From a virus: a stretch of 62,937 nt of DNA. The translations under genes and the position numbers were made by a program. The stretch spans positions 1 through 62,937 of IMG/VR virus record IMGVR_UViG_3300036398_002654, one strand, 5' to 3'. Shown piece by piece: positions 33,595 through 42,696 of the stretch (position 1 is its first letter; each line of letters opens with the position of its first letter). The notes beneath the pieces are model-generated. The model had not been told where the DNA came from. It did not search any database and was given only the letters and a program-made list of their open reading frames with translations.

Positions 33595-34463
33595 ACTATT
33601 TTTGCAATTGTGTTTAGGCAACCATCCCAGGTTAAATGTTTTTCATACATTTCTTGTCCATAATTAATCATATTTTGATATTCTCCACTTTCCAATAGAG
33701 CATCTACTCGTTCAGGAATCGTTTCAATTTCATCATTGTTAATCAATAGACACATTTTATCCCATTCAATATATTCCGTAAAGGGCAACCAAAACTCATC
33801 ACTAATGTAAATGGGTACGCATTGCATTTGAATTGCTTCATACATTCTAAATGAAGCAGGTCCAAATCCTCTTGGGGAGAGTGCAAATACTGAATTATAT
33901 AGAATGTCACGAAAGACCTCAGTTCTATTATGATCAAGATTAACAGCAAACTTATAACCAGGTAAATGTGACAAAACTTGATTCATTTTAACTCTAAGTG
34001 GATGAGTATCTCTACCAGCATATCCAACTTTATATTGCCTTACTTCTTTGGGAATTCCACCATGAGGATCACATAAAAGTGGAATTGGTTCATAAGAAGA
34101 ATTTTTTCCAAGAGGTGAACTAAAATCACCAGAAGAAGCAAAGATTTTACAATTATCAATTGGGACTAATGTTCCACCATCATATTGAACAACTGTAAAA
34201 AACTTTTCATTAGGATGCTTTTCAGTTAGTTGATTGCAAAAATCAATAAGTGGTTGAGTATTTTGTCCATACTCACCACCAGGATTAATGTGCCACGAAG
34301 TCCATTGAATAGGAATGTAAATATAATCCGATTCTAGTTCCTGCTTTGATTTAAAGAATGAATATGCTCGCTCCTCAATCATGGGACTATATCCTTGATG
34401 AGGAGGATATTGAACGGGCATTTCTGGAAGAAATTCCTGAGGCACATCGGCAATACGAATCAT
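33588..34463 (-). CDS. exostosin-type glycosyltransferase (GT47-like)
   Basis: 291 residues. The C-terminal nucleotide-sugar block VFALSPRGFGPASFRMYEAI then CVPIYISDEFWLPF is the exostosin signature, and KVGYAGRDTHPLR precedes it. The N-terminus is a GT-B-like domain (DYIYIPIQWTSWHINPGG). Likely adds a uronic acid, galactose or similar sugar. Linked by ATGA to a GT2 gene. Confidence 0.8.
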   Translation of the reverse strand: MIRIADVPQEFLPEMPVQYPPHQGYSPMIEERAYSFFKSKQELESDYIYIPIQWTSWHINPGGEYGQNTQPLIDFCNQLTEKHPNEKFFTVVQYDGGTLVPIDNCKIFASSGDFSSPLGKNSSYEPIPLLCDPHGGIPKEVRQYKVGYAGRDTHPLRVKMNQVLSHLPGYKFAVNLDHNRTEVFRDILYNSVFALSPRGFGPASFRMYEAIQMQCVPIYISDEFWLPFTEYIEWDKMCLLINNDEIETIPERVDALLESGEYQNMINYGQEMYEKHLTWDGCLNTIAKIVC

Positions 34464-35173
34464 AATTCTCTAATTAAATTTTTATGATAGTTTAAGGAGT
34501 CTGAATTTTTATTTCCAACAGAATGCGAATAACTATTACTCCGTAGTCTATGATTATACCATAGATCATCTACAACTTCAATAATATTTCCTTTCTTTAA
34601 CCAATTGTAAGTAAACACTATTGCGTCTGCTTCAAAATAAGGATATGTTTGATCATCAATTATGGACTGCATTGACGATACATAGTCATCACGATTTATA
34701 AAAAAGTTTCCAGTATTGATCAACCATTCAAACTCACCACTACCAGATTTTAATATATCTCTCGCCCTAGATCCGTCAACTTGACCAAAATCATATTTTA
34801 CAATTTTACCATTAAGACTTTGATCCAATCCATCGTCAACTAAATGAAGTTGTGATGGAGAATAATACCTACCTCTTTGAGGTTTAATATTTTTTACAAC
34901 TTCCAAAGAATTTTCAAAAAAATAATTATCACTATCAAGAAGATACACCCAATCATTAGATGCTTTTGAAACCGCCAGATACTTATTTTTAAATGCACCT
35001 AGATTTGTTTGATTTCTATAAATCTTAATTTTTGGATGTGTTGATTCTATTTCATTTTCAGAACAATCATCGTGAATGATAATCTCAGATACAAAATCAG
35101 AACTCAGTGGCAATTCCAATGCCTGTTCTAAATATTTTTCACTATTATAGTAAGGTATTGCTACGGTAATCAT
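34460..35173 (-). CDS. GT2 family glycosyltransferase, copy A
   Basis: 237 residues. MITVAIPYYNSEKYLEQALE, IIIHDDCSENE and WVYLLDSDNYFFENSLEVV give the GT2 nucleotide-binding and DxD sites. A close paralogue of the adjacent 35170-35913 gene, sharing FLNTGNFVFNRE-type and YNHRLRSNSYSH motifs. Coupled by ATGA on both sides. Tandem copies suggest successive sugar additions. Confidence 0.85.
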   Translation of the reverse strand: MITVAIPYYNSEKYLEQALELPLSSDFVSEIIIHDDCSENEIESTHPKIKIYRNQTNLGAFKNKYLAVSKASNDWVYLLDSDNYFFENSLEVVKNIKPQRGRYYSPSQLHLVDDGLDQSLNGKIVKYDFGQVDGSRARDILKSGSGEFEWLINTGNFFINRDDYVSSMQSIIDDQTYPYFEADAIVFTYNWLKKGNIIEVVDDLWYNHRLRSNSYSHSVGNKNSDSLNYHKNLIREL

Positions 35174-35913
35174 ACTAAGTCAATAATACGTTGATGATAA
35201 TATTTTGCAGATAGATCAGAATTTCCACCACAAGCATTCCAATAACTATCATTACGAAGTCTATGGTAATACTCCATTTCTGGTGTCACCTTATAATATC
35301 CACCTTTACTCATCCAGTGATAAGAAAAAGCAATACTACAAGCATAAACTGGTTCCTCTAAATCTTCATAACCAGATCTTAATCTTTCAAGATATTTTTC
35401 ACGATTGAATACAAAGTTTCCAGTATTCAGAAACCAATCAAACCATTTTGTTTTTTTCAAAAGTGCATCTTGCGCTTCATCAATGCCAATTTTCTCATAT
35501 TTAAAATCATAAAAGACTTCATTACGATAACCATCATCTTTATAAAGAAGCAATTTCTGTGGAATATAACAGATGTCTGGATCTGGATCTTTTATGTTTT
35601 TGATAATATCTAAGGTTGTTTCTGCTGGATGATTATCACTATCTAACAGATAAACCCACTCACACGTTGAGTTTTGAACAGAATTATATTTGTTTCGGAA
35701 TCCACCAAGATTTACTTCATTTCTGAATACTTTTATTTTATTACTATTCAAAGTACCTACAATTGAATTTAAATTATCCCATTCTTCTTCATAGGATCCA
35801 TCATCATTAACGACAATTTCTTTTACAAAATCATTATTTAATGCAAACTCTACTGCCTCTTTAAAATACTGAGATGTATTATAAAATGGTATTGCTAATG
35901 TCATTTCATTCAT
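35170..35913 (-). CDS. GT2 family glycosyltransferase, copy B
   Basis: 247 residues. MTLAIPFYNTSQYFKEAVEF, EIVVNDDGSYEEE and WVYLLDSDNHPAETTLDII match copy A in order and spacing; the C-terminal YYHRLRNDSYWNACGG also corresponds. The divergence means separate specificity rather than recent duplication. Start at MNEMTLAIPFY, 8-nt overlap upstream. Confidence 0.85.
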   Translation of the reverse strand: MNEMTLAIPFYNTSQYFKEAVEFALNNDFVKEIVVNDDGSYEEEWDNLNSIVGTLNSNKIKVFRNEVNLGGFRNKYNSVQNSTCEWVYLLDSDNHPAETTLDIIKNIKDPDPDICYIPQKLLLYKDDGYRNEVFYDFKYEKIGIDEAQDALLKKTKWFDWFLNTGNFVFNREKYLERLRSGYEDLEEPVYACSIAFSYHWMSKGGYYKVTPEMEYYHRLRNDSYWNACGGNSDLSAKYYHQRIIDLV

Positions 35914-36754
35914 AGTTTTTTAAATTTTCCTCTATTGTATCAGTATACATTAAATGTTTGTATTTTTCAATCGTATCAATATATTGAACTGTATTTGTTT
36001 CAAAATCATAAGTCATATTTGGAACTTTATACTCAAGGCATTCTCCTCTCCCAACTAAAGAGTATAATGGATTCCAGTCCAAACTACTACAACACCAATG
36101 AAATGTATCAACAAAAAAACCAATTTCATTCCTTGATATATGATTTCTTAATCTAAGCAAAGAATCGTGCCAATGCCAAACTTGATTGTCTAAAAATAAA
36201 TTAAAATGCTTATGAGGACAATAAGTAATATTATGACATACGTGAGGAACATCCAGTTTAGAACCAAGTGCATCTAAAAATGATATTGATCCACCACTAT
36301 CAATCATTTTATAACCTGCATCTAAGTGTGCATATAAAACTCTATTATCATCAACTTTAAATATTTCTGCGAAATACTTTTTAATGTAGCAATCTGGGCG
36401 AATCATCATTACAAATCTATAATCATCAAGACCAAATTCTTTTAGAGATCTTGTTGTATCATAGACCAAACCAAGTTCATTTTCAAATCTTTTTGGATGT
36501 ATAGCAACATTTACAACTCTTTCACCATACCATTCCAATAATTTTTGATCATATTCATCGTTACAAGTATAAATGTTTAAATAAATTTCACATTTAACTC
36601 CTAACTTTTTTTCAATAGATTCAAAAAAATTATTATGAGAATCGGTTGCCAACTTTTGTCTGTTGATGGATTCTTCTCCACCCTTACCAACGGATCCTTG
36701 ACCACCCAAACGAAAGGTGTCACCATTAATAACAAATAAACATTTATCTTTCAT
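35906..36754 (-). CDS. uncharacterised glycan-cluster protein, family X copy 1
   Basis: 282 residues. CLFVINGDTFRLGGQGSVGK, LDDYRFVMMIRPDCYIKKYF and DTFHWCCSSLDWNPLYSLVG recur in altered form in 40137-40934 (FLFVPMGETFRYLF, YKSILFVRADFFLKPYF, DTYHSSNTEYVWNPIFHQVG). A strand-then-acidic pattern (RPDC / RADF) could be a nucleotide-sugar site. A glycosyltransferase-like role is inferred from motif layout and position only. Confidence 0.55.
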   Translation of the reverse strand: MKDKCLFVINGDTFRLGGQGSVGKGGEESINRQKLATDSHNNFFESIEKKLGVKCEIYLNIYTCNDEYDQKLLEWYGERVVNVAIHPKRFENELGLVYDTTRSLKEFGLDDYRFVMMIRPDCYIKKYFAEIFKVDDNRVLYAHLDAGYKMIDSGGSISFLDALGSKLDVPHVCHNITYCPHKHFNLFLDNQVWHWHDSLLRLRNHISRNEIGFFVDTFHWCCSSLDWNPLYSLVGRGECLEYKVPNMTYDFETNTVQYIDTIEKYKHLMYTDTIEENLKNYE

Positions 36755-36780
36755 AATTACCTTTTAATATACATTATAGT

Positions 36781-37236
36781 TCAAGAAACGTAATCACTAC
36801 AAACACCATAACAATTCAATGATTTAAAATTTTTATATTCTAAGTCATCAATCAATTCTGGCATAACAATAATTGATTTCATTGTATATGGCTTTCCAGG
36901 ATAAGTCCAGATGTAATTTTTACTAGTTAATGTAAAATCATCCTCTTGATGCCAAAAATAGTTAAAATCTTCAGAACTATTGGAAAAAATTTCAAGAGAT
37001 TTTAAATCTTTACAGTGTATCCAAAGATTGTCCTTTCTTTCCTCCAACCAGGATATAGAAACTAGATATTGAGGGTTGTCGTGTCCAAGATAAAAATCGC
37101 CATCTACATTTCTTACATCAATCTCAACATCAAATCCATTTGATATTGCAATATCAATATACTCTGGATTATTTTCCAACTCGTGATTGGGACCATTGAT
37201 ATTACCGCGATGTGCAATAAGTTTCATTATTTTCAA
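36781..37236 (-). CDS. short GDPD-like protein, copy 1
   Basis: 151 residues (an alternative start at 37227 gives 148). Retains the N-terminal half of glycerophosphodiester phosphodiesterases: LIAHRGNINGPNHELENNPE (HRG...EN), GFDVEIDVRNVDGDFYLGHD (ExD and GHD). Usual GDPDs are 240 residues or more, so the C-terminal half of the barrel is missing or replaced. A second copy lies at 39387-39827. Could act on glycerol-phosphate diesters in a glycan, or have lost catalysis. Overlaps the HAD gene by about 30 nt. Confidence 0.65.
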   Translation of the reverse strand: MKIMKLIAHRGNINGPNHELENNPEYIDIAISNGFDVEIDVRNVDGDFYLGHDNPQYLVSISWLEERKDNLWIHCKDLKSLEIFSNSSEDFNYFWHQEDDFTLTSKNYIWTYPGKPYTMKSIIVMPELIDDLEYKNFKSLNCYGVCSDYVS

Positions 37237-37864
37237 ATATAAAAGGTGTTAATTGATCAAATCTTGAAATTTCATAAACATTAGCTTTACTTGCATAAGC
37301 AGATTGTTTCCCAACCTCACTATCTTCAAATATTAAAGTATGATCTGGAGATATATCAAAGTAATTCATAGCATTTATATAAATTGCAGGATCTGGTTTT
37401 GGTATTACAGATTGAGCACTAAGAATCAAATCAACATATTCTCCAATATCTAACTTGTCTACAACTTTATTTAAAAAACTATATCTAGCATTTGATGCTA
37501 ATGATATTTTAATTTTATTAGATTTTAGTATTTTAAATAGAGGTTTAATTTGAGTATTGATTACAATATTATTTTCAAACAATTCACATGCATAATTATC
37601 TTTAAGATCCCAAATACAATCAACAGAATCTTTTTCAATCTTACCATGTTCTGCTAGAAGATTTAATTTTTGCCTAGTAGGTATAGTGCCAAAATTTTCA
37701 TCTTCTTCTCGGGAATAAAAATATCCATAATCCTTTAAGGCAAGCATGGTTGCAGGATAATGAAGAGATCTACTATCAACTAAAACTCCATCTACATCAA
37801 ATATGCAAAGTTTAATTTGATTAAGATTTATTTTAATGAAAAATTGATTAGATTTTTCCTTCAT
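37202..37864 (-). CDS. HAD-superfamily phosphatase (phosphoglucomutase-like)
   Basis: 220 residues. Motif I CIFDVDGVLVDSRSLHY, a Cap domain with YGYFYSREEDENFG, motif II ISLASNARY, and IPKPDPAIYINAMNYF with LIFEDSEVGKQSAYASKA for motifs III/IV. Resembles beta-phosphoglucomutase or sugar-phosphatase subfamilies. Lies between a nucleotidyltransferase and a GDPD-like gene, so it may make or trim a phosphorylated sugar or polyol precursor. Confidence 0.8.
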   Translation of the reverse strand: MKEKSNQFFIKINLNQIKLCIFDVDGVLVDSRSLHYPATMLALKDYGYFYSREEDENFGTIPTRQKLNLLAEHGKIEKDSVDCIWDLKDNYACELFENNIVINTQIKPLFKILKSNKIKISLASNARYSFLNKVVDKLDIGEYVDLILSAQSVIPKPDPAIYINAMNYFDISPDHTLIFEDSEVGKQSAYASKANVYEISRFDQLTPFIFENNETYCTSR

Positions 37865-38573
37865 AGTTCTCTAAGAAATATCCGAGATCTTCTGGTGTTC
37901 CTAAACCCCACATATCATCAACACCAATTTCTTTGATACAGATTTTTTTACCATCTCCAATTGCTTCATTATATACAGGACAAACATAAAATTCATTATT
38001 TACACGAATATCCTTAGCAATCATTTGTTCGGCATACTTTACATAATCAGAACCATTCTTCCAATAGTAAATTCCAGCAGTTGCATGTTCCGAAATAGGA
38101 TTTTTTTCAGCAACTTCACAAACATAACCATCATCACCAAGTTTAGCAAAAGACCATTTGGGATGAGTTGCGGAGAAAGTAACTATACCACCATCAACAT
38201 TATCCCTATTAAAGGCATAAAGAGTCTCTTCACTATTCCATAAAATCAATTGATCTGAATTGGTGATAATTAAAGGTTCTTGATTATCAATAAACTCTCG
38301 TGCCAATAGAGTTGTACAAGCAGCACCTTCGGTAATACCATCAACTTGAACGATATTACAATTAGGGGTAATTGAATTTAAAAGATATTGAAGATTGTAC
38401 TTTTCATAATGTTCTTTCTGGACAACATAAGTATATTTGGCATCTACATTTAGTCCCTCAATGACTACTTGAATCATTGGTTTACCACGAACTTCAATTA
38501 ATGGTTTCGGAAGAGTATATCCTACCTTAGCAAATCGACTGCCAGATCCAGCCATAGGCACAAGAACGTTCAT
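37848..38573 (-). CDS. sugar-1-phosphate nucleotidyltransferase
   Basis: 241 residues. MNVLVPMAGSGSRFAKVGYT (nucleotide loop GSGSRF), LPKPLIEVRGKPMIQ (KP), LIITNSDQLILW and the FYVCPVYNEAIGDGKKI C-terminus are typical of NTP_transferase proteins activating sugars or polyols. Related to both halves of 44234-45787. 17-nt overlap with the HAD gene downstream. Confidence 0.83.
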   Translation of the reverse strand: MNVLVPMAGSGSRFAKVGYTLPKPLIEVRGKPMIQVVIEGLNVDAKYTYVVQKEHYEKYNLQYLLNSITPNCNIVQVDGITEGAACTTLLAREFIDNQEPLIITNSDQLILWNSEETLYAFNRDNVDGGIVTFSATHPKWSFAKLGDDGYVCEVAEKNPISEHATAGIYYWKNGSDYVKYAEQMIAKDIRVNNEFYVCPVYNEAIGDGKKICIKEIGVDDMWGLGTPEDLGYFLENYEGKI

Positions 38574-38607
38574 CTTTTTAAGACCTCACAAAAATTTTTT
38601 AAAGATT

Positions 38608-39390
38608 TTAATTCCAGAAAATTTCCCAATTTTCAAGTTTAGGTAAAAGTAACATATTTAAAAATTGATTGTTACATTCAGGACTATCACACCTACGATG
38701 TGATTCTTTTCTTGCATAGGCATGTAAATGAACTTTAAAATCGCTCAATAAAAATGCTGATTGCATATGATAAACAAATAAAGATACTGTGTTCTCGATA
38801 AGATGAATATCATCAGAATTTTCTAGTATCTTTAACACATCCACCAAATTTGGTGAAATATTATGAAGATTGACAACCTTAGAATGTTTTAAATACTTTC
38901 TATCTATAAGGTTTTCACCATAGTCACATACGACTGAATATGGTTCAGTTAAGTCTAAACTGTCGAAAAGTTTTTCTTCAAGATCTACTTTTCTAGAAAA
39001 AAAGAAATGTTTATTTTTAACTTCTGGATTTATGCCAAGTTTAATATAGAAATTATCAGAATTTGATGTTGGTCCAATATGGTTATAATCTTCTAAGGGA
39101 TTCTGATTACTCCAATAATTACCACTACCAATTCTAGGATAATACTCATTAACCCTAGTATCAATTACATCCTCATTAGTACATACTCTCTCAAACTCAC
39201 GATCCATTATTGTGGATATTTTTGGTTCATCCCCATACAATAACTCTACAAAGTTTTTACGAGTTTCATTATGTTCTAAAACAAGATAGACTTGTTTATA
39301 ATGATATTGTTGAATTAAATATCGCACAAGACCATTGATACTTACCCAATCACCAAAGGCATCATAATGCCTTACAAATATTGTTTTCAT
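38608..39390 (-). CDS. GT-B-like (heptosyltransferase-style) protein, copy 1
   Basis: 260 residues. IFVRHYDAFGDWVSINGLVR and LVRYLIQQYHYKQVYLVLEH resemble the opening of GT9-like GT-B enzymes. The C-terminal LKILENSDDIHLIENTVSLF and FKVHLHAYARK correspond to IKIIENAKEVHFYDSLYGIL and FYLHKYARM in 43378-44253. The family is not named here; a glycosyltransferase role is an inference. Confidence 0.55.
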   Translation of the reverse strand: MKTIFVRHYDAFGDWVSINGLVRYLIQQYHYKQVYLVLEHNETRKNFVELLYGDEPKISTIMDREFERVCTNEDVIDTRVNEYYPRIGSGNYWSNQNPLEDYNHIGPTSNSDNFYIKLGINPEVKNKHFFFSRKVDLEEKLFDSLDLTEPYSVVCDYGENLIDRKYLKHSKVVNLHNISPNLVDVLKILENSDDIHLIENTVSLFVYHMQSAFLLSDFKVHLHAYARKESHRRCDSPECNNQFLNMLLLPKLENWEIFWN

Positions 39391-39827
39391 ACAAAGGCAG
39401 GATAATCAGTGCATATACCAAAAGGTTTTTCACCGATAGGTATAAAGCACTCAACATCATCACAATCAATGAGAGGAATAATTACATTTCCATCAATCTT
39501 CATTGAAAGATCATGTAACCAAATCTTTCCAGTTGAAGTGTAAGTAAATGGATCTCCTGTATGGCAAAAAGAATGATATACCCAACACTCTTTTGCCGCT
39601 TCAAGATTTTTGCAATGCAACCACAGATAATGCCTACGCTTATCTAACCAGTTATGGTCAATTTTATATTGTGGTTCATCATGACCCAACCACAACTCAC
39701 CATCAATTGAACGAACATCAATTTCTACATGATATCCATTTCCAATCGCACAGTCAATGTAACTTGGACGATTTTCTTTATCAGGAACTGGTCCCCGAAT
39801 ATTGCCGCGATGAGAAATAATAATCAC
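39387..39827 (-). CDS. short GDPD-like protein, copy 2
   Basis: 146 residues. IIISHRGNIRGPVPDKENRP, YHVEIDVRSIDGELWLGHDE and YLWLHCKNLEAAKE match copy 1 (36781-37236) position for position. Again only the N-terminal half of a GDPD is present. Overlaps both neighbours by ATGA and lies next to another HAD phosphatase, repeating the HAD/GDPD pairing. Confidence 0.65.
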   Translation of the reverse strand: MIIISHRGNIRGPVPDKENRPSYIDCAIGNGYHVEIDVRSIDGELWLGHDEPQYKIDHNWLDKRRHYLWLHCKNLEAAKECWVYHSFCHTGDPFTYTSTGKIWLHDLSMKIDGNVIIPLIDCDDVECFIPIGEKPFGICTDYPAFV

Positions 39828-40135
39828 AGTTCTTCAATCCTTAGCGATTTATCTTCAATAAACAAATCATAAAATGGTTTGTCTGTTTTCAATTCGTGAT
39901 ACTTGGCACCCCATTCGGAAAGTTGCTTTGCAGTAAGGTCAAACCAATCTATTTGCTTTCTACTACCACGAGCAGTCCAATAAACTATTGTATGACCTTC
40001 ATCATAAAGTTTATTAATTTTTTCTATGTTTTCTGGTATTGGTTTTGCCTTCGAATAATCATGAGTGGTTCCAAAATCAACAGAGGTCTCTCTATGACAA
40101 ATTGTTTCATCAATGTCAACATATATTACTTTCAT
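39824..40135 (-). CDS. small HAD phosphatase (capsule-type)
   Basis: 103 residues from MKVIYVDIDETICHRET at 40135 (a longer start at 40153 would overlap the neighbour by 17 nt). DxD motif DIDETI, motif II VYWTARGSRK and a terminal DLFIEDKSLR place it with the short capsule-biosynthesis HAD phosphatases. No cap domain. Coupled to the GDPD-like gene by ATGA. Confidence 0.75.
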   Translation of the reverse strand: MKVIYVDIDETICHRETSVDFGTTHDYSKAKPIPENIEKINKLYDEGHTIVYWTARGSRKQIDWFDLTAKQLSEWGAKYHELKTDKPFYDLFIEDKSLRIEEL

Positions 40136-40136
40136 T

Positions 40137-40934
40137 TTAATTATAGAAGTCATTGTTTTTTAAGTTGGAATAGATATTATCATTTTCAATAAAATATGGT
40201 TGCCTTGTTTCTGGATTAACTCTATATCCTCTATCAATCCATTCTTTATTTTCAGGTCTACCTACTTGATGAAAAATAGGATTCCAAACATATTCAGTGT
40301 TTGATGAGTGATAAGTATCTAAAATAAACCAAATATCGTCATGAGATAAACCATTACGCAAACAATGTGCATAAGAACTATGATAGTTCATTATTTGACC
40401 ATTCAATAGTTTATCAAAAAATCTATTTGGAACATGAAAGATCATATAATTAACAAATGGATTAACACCATCTGGGTCAAGATGATATCCTCTACAAATT
40501 TCATTCACATGAGTAAATAAAATTCTCTGATCATTATGATCATATACATTTTTAAAATAAGGTTTGAGGAAGAAATCTGCTCTAACAAAAAGTATGCTCT
40601 TATACTCAGATAAATCCTTACTTCTTAATAAGTCATATGTCTTATTATAGAAATTAACCTCACCAATCAATCCATCCGTAAAAGCGCCATCTACATTATA
40701 ATTTTTTGAGGAGTATAAATTTACTAAATCTTCATCATACTGCGAATTCATACCATAAAAATGGTAAAATATATCAGTTTCACAGTCGTTATTAATTTGA
40801 TTTAATAATTTAAGATGGGAATTAGATACCTCCATCTGTAAATTATAAGATTCAATTCCACCTCTTCCTCTAGGATCTCCATCAAATAGATACCTAAAAG
40901 TTTCTCCCATAGGAACAAACAAAAATTTATTCAT
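40137..40934 (-). CDS. uncharacterised glycan-cluster protein, family X copy 2
   Basis: 265 residues, paralogue of 35906-36754 (shared GETFRYLFDGDPRGRGGIES / GDTFRLGGQGSVGKGGEES, FVRADFFLKPYFKNVYD and WNPIFHQVGRPE). Both copies lie near a GDPD-like gene. Domain unknown; probably a glycosyltransferase. Confidence 0.55.
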   Translation of the reverse strand: MNKFLFVPMGETFRYLFDGDPRGRGGIESYNLQMEVSNSHLKLLNQINNDCETDIFYHFYGMNSQYDEDLVNLYSSKNYNVDGAFTDGLIGEVNFYNKTYDLLRSKDLSEYKSILFVRADFFLKPYFKNVYDHNDQRILFTHVNEICRGYHLDPDGVNPFVNYMIFHVPNRFFDKLLNGQIMNYHSSYAHCLRNGLSHDDIWFILDTYHSSNTEYVWNPIFHQVGRPENKEWIDRGYRVNPETRQPYFIENDNIYSNLKNNDFYN

Positions 40935-41596
40935 TGATACATATTTCTCCTATAATTTTCATTTGGGCAAGTATCAACATCGGCAACTTCTTGTTTTGTT
41001 AAGAACTTAACTCCACCCAAAAGTTTTGCTCCAATAAAAATATCGGCAGACTTTTCACACATTAAAGTGGAAGCTGCACAATCTTTCTTAGATGTCGATG
41101 CTGAGATTATACCATGATTTTGTAGAAGAATCAACTTAGGAAAATAACCTTCATCATCCACAAACTTTGACACATGCTTATCAACTAACTTTAAAATTGA
41201 TTCGCCAGGAGGAGCATAAGGAACAACACAGGACTTAATTCCATTCCTCACAATTTGATCTGGAAACCATCTGTGGTCTGCAAAATCATAAATTGCTTCT
41301 GAACAAAGAATCTTAGTTGTATGTGGAGGGTGAGTATGTGCAATAAAATTAATATCAGGAAATGTCTTCATAATCCAAGCATGAAATGAAGTTTCAATAC
41401 TTGGTTTCTTATGGAGAAGTTCTATCTGAGCACCATTTGTATTGCATAATGTCAAGTCTTCTTCTGATAGTGTATGAAGACTTGTTCCACTTGCTTTAAT
41501 GAGGAATGTATTTTCATCTACTCTTACTGATACATTACCTTCACCACAAATAGTGTAGTCACTAATTTCTCTTGCTAGTTCTAGTATTTCAGACAT
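40931..41596 (-). CDS. class II aldolase/adducin-family protein
   Basis: 221 residues. GEGNVSVRVDENTFLIKASG, the metal site FIAHTHPPHTTKIL (HTH-P, about residue 86), HRWFPDQIVRNGIKSCVVPY and KLILLQNHGIISASTSKKDC with the third His. L-fuculose-phosphate-aldolase type fold. In a biosynthetic cluster it may form or cleave a phosphorylated sugar or polyol precursor. Linked by ATGA to 40137-40934. Confidence 0.82.
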   Translation of the reverse strand: MSEILELAREISDYTICGEGNVSVRVDENTFLIKASGTSLHTLSEEDLTLCNTNGAQIELLHKKPSIETSFHAWIMKTFPDINFIAHTHPPHTTKILCSEAIYDFADHRWFPDQIVRNGIKSCVVPYAPPGESILKLVDKHVSKFVDDEGYFPKLILLQNHGIISASTSKKDCAASTLMCEKSADIFIGAKLLGGVKFLTKQEVADVDTCPNENYRRNMYQ

Positions 41597-42671
41597 CTTT
41601 AAGGAATAATGCTAGTTTATTTAGATTTACCTTCCAAGGAGAGTTTAGACCACCAGAGATAGAAAGAGCACCATCACTTTCCACACTTTCCTCTACTTTC
41701 TCCACAAACTCAGTATCATTAAAATGATGTAATTCTGTATGAGACATTGAATACTCAAAGCGAGTATTGACATCAAAAAACAAAGGACTATTGATAGAAA
41801 TAACTTTTGTTTCTGGTGGTGAGAAGATTACATTACACATACCACCACCAATTGGTCCAGCAACATACTTAGCAGAGTTGAATAAACCAATCTTCTCTTT
41901 CATCGTCATATTTTCACAGAAGACTTCTTCATATCCATGAGACTTGAAAAGTTCTGCTACTTCATCCTCATTCACACAACGACGGCGCTCAGTATAGTTG
42001 GTTCCAATATTATCGAAGTTATTATGCAACCAAGTGCGCCGTGAGATATAAATCTTCTCTGGACCCTGATATTCACCTTTCATACGGTTGATAATATCAA
42101 ATACACCAGAATGTGGTGGAGTATTTGAAAGACCGTTATGGGTCAATGACGACCCCACTACAACAGTATTATAAAGAGTGTCTGGGTTTAGAAATACAAC
42201 ATCTTTTCTTCTAATACCAAGAAGTTCTAGCGATTCCCAAACAAAAGGATAAAGATCATCTTTACCTTCTGGCGGACTCACAAGAAGTTTAAGATCTGGA
42301 TGAATCTCTTTCTCATTGAAGTAAGAGTAGAGATAAGGCAACGTATCGTAGATAAAATGATAGTAGTTCGCCATATTATACACAAAGTAAAATACAGGAA
42401 CTGAGCAGAAATTCTTAAAATGAAAAGGAAGTTCTACTTGATACTCCATCGTTTCTTCATAGACAGTTCCTCTACCCAAAGACATAAACATTTCTTTGGT
42501 TGGAAGAGTCAGTCTCTGAGTTTGATGCGAATAGATTAGTGGTTGAGGATAATGCTTAGAAAGACCAGTAAATTGACAAGTGAAGAAATATGAAACTTCA
42601 ATGTCCCTACCATTCTCATCTTTTTCTTTAATAACTCTAGTTTTTCTAGAATTCCAATGTTCAATATTCAT
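41589..42671 (-). CDS. GT61-family glycosyltransferase (DUF563)
   Basis: 360 residues. YYHFIYDTLPYLYSYFNEKE, KIYISRRTWLHNNFDNIG, VNEDEVAELFKSHGYEEVF and YVAGPIGGGMCNVIFSPPET are the DUF563/GT61 signatures. These enzymes commonly transfer xylose, arabinose or GlcNAc. 8-nt overlap with the aldolase gene. Confidence 0.83.
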   Translation of the reverse strand: MNIEHWNSRKTRVIKEKDENGRDIEVSYFFTCQFTGLSKHYPQPLIYSHQTQRLTLPTKEMFMSLGRGTVYEETMEYQVELPFHFKNFCSVPVFYFVYNMANYYHFIYDTLPYLYSYFNEKEIHPDLKLLVSPPEGKDDLYPFVWESLELLGIRRKDVVFLNPDTLYNTVVVGSSLTHNGLSNTPPHSGVFDIINRMKGEYQGPEKIYISRRTWLHNNFDNIGTNYTERRRCVNEDEVAELFKSHGYEEVFCENMTMKEKIGLFNSAKYVAGPIGGGMCNVIFSPPETKVISINSPLFFDVNTRFEYSMSHTELHHFNDTEFVEKVEESVESDGALSISGGLNSPWKVNLNKLALFLKDV

Positions 42672-42696
42672 ACTCTACTAATATTATTTTTTAAAA

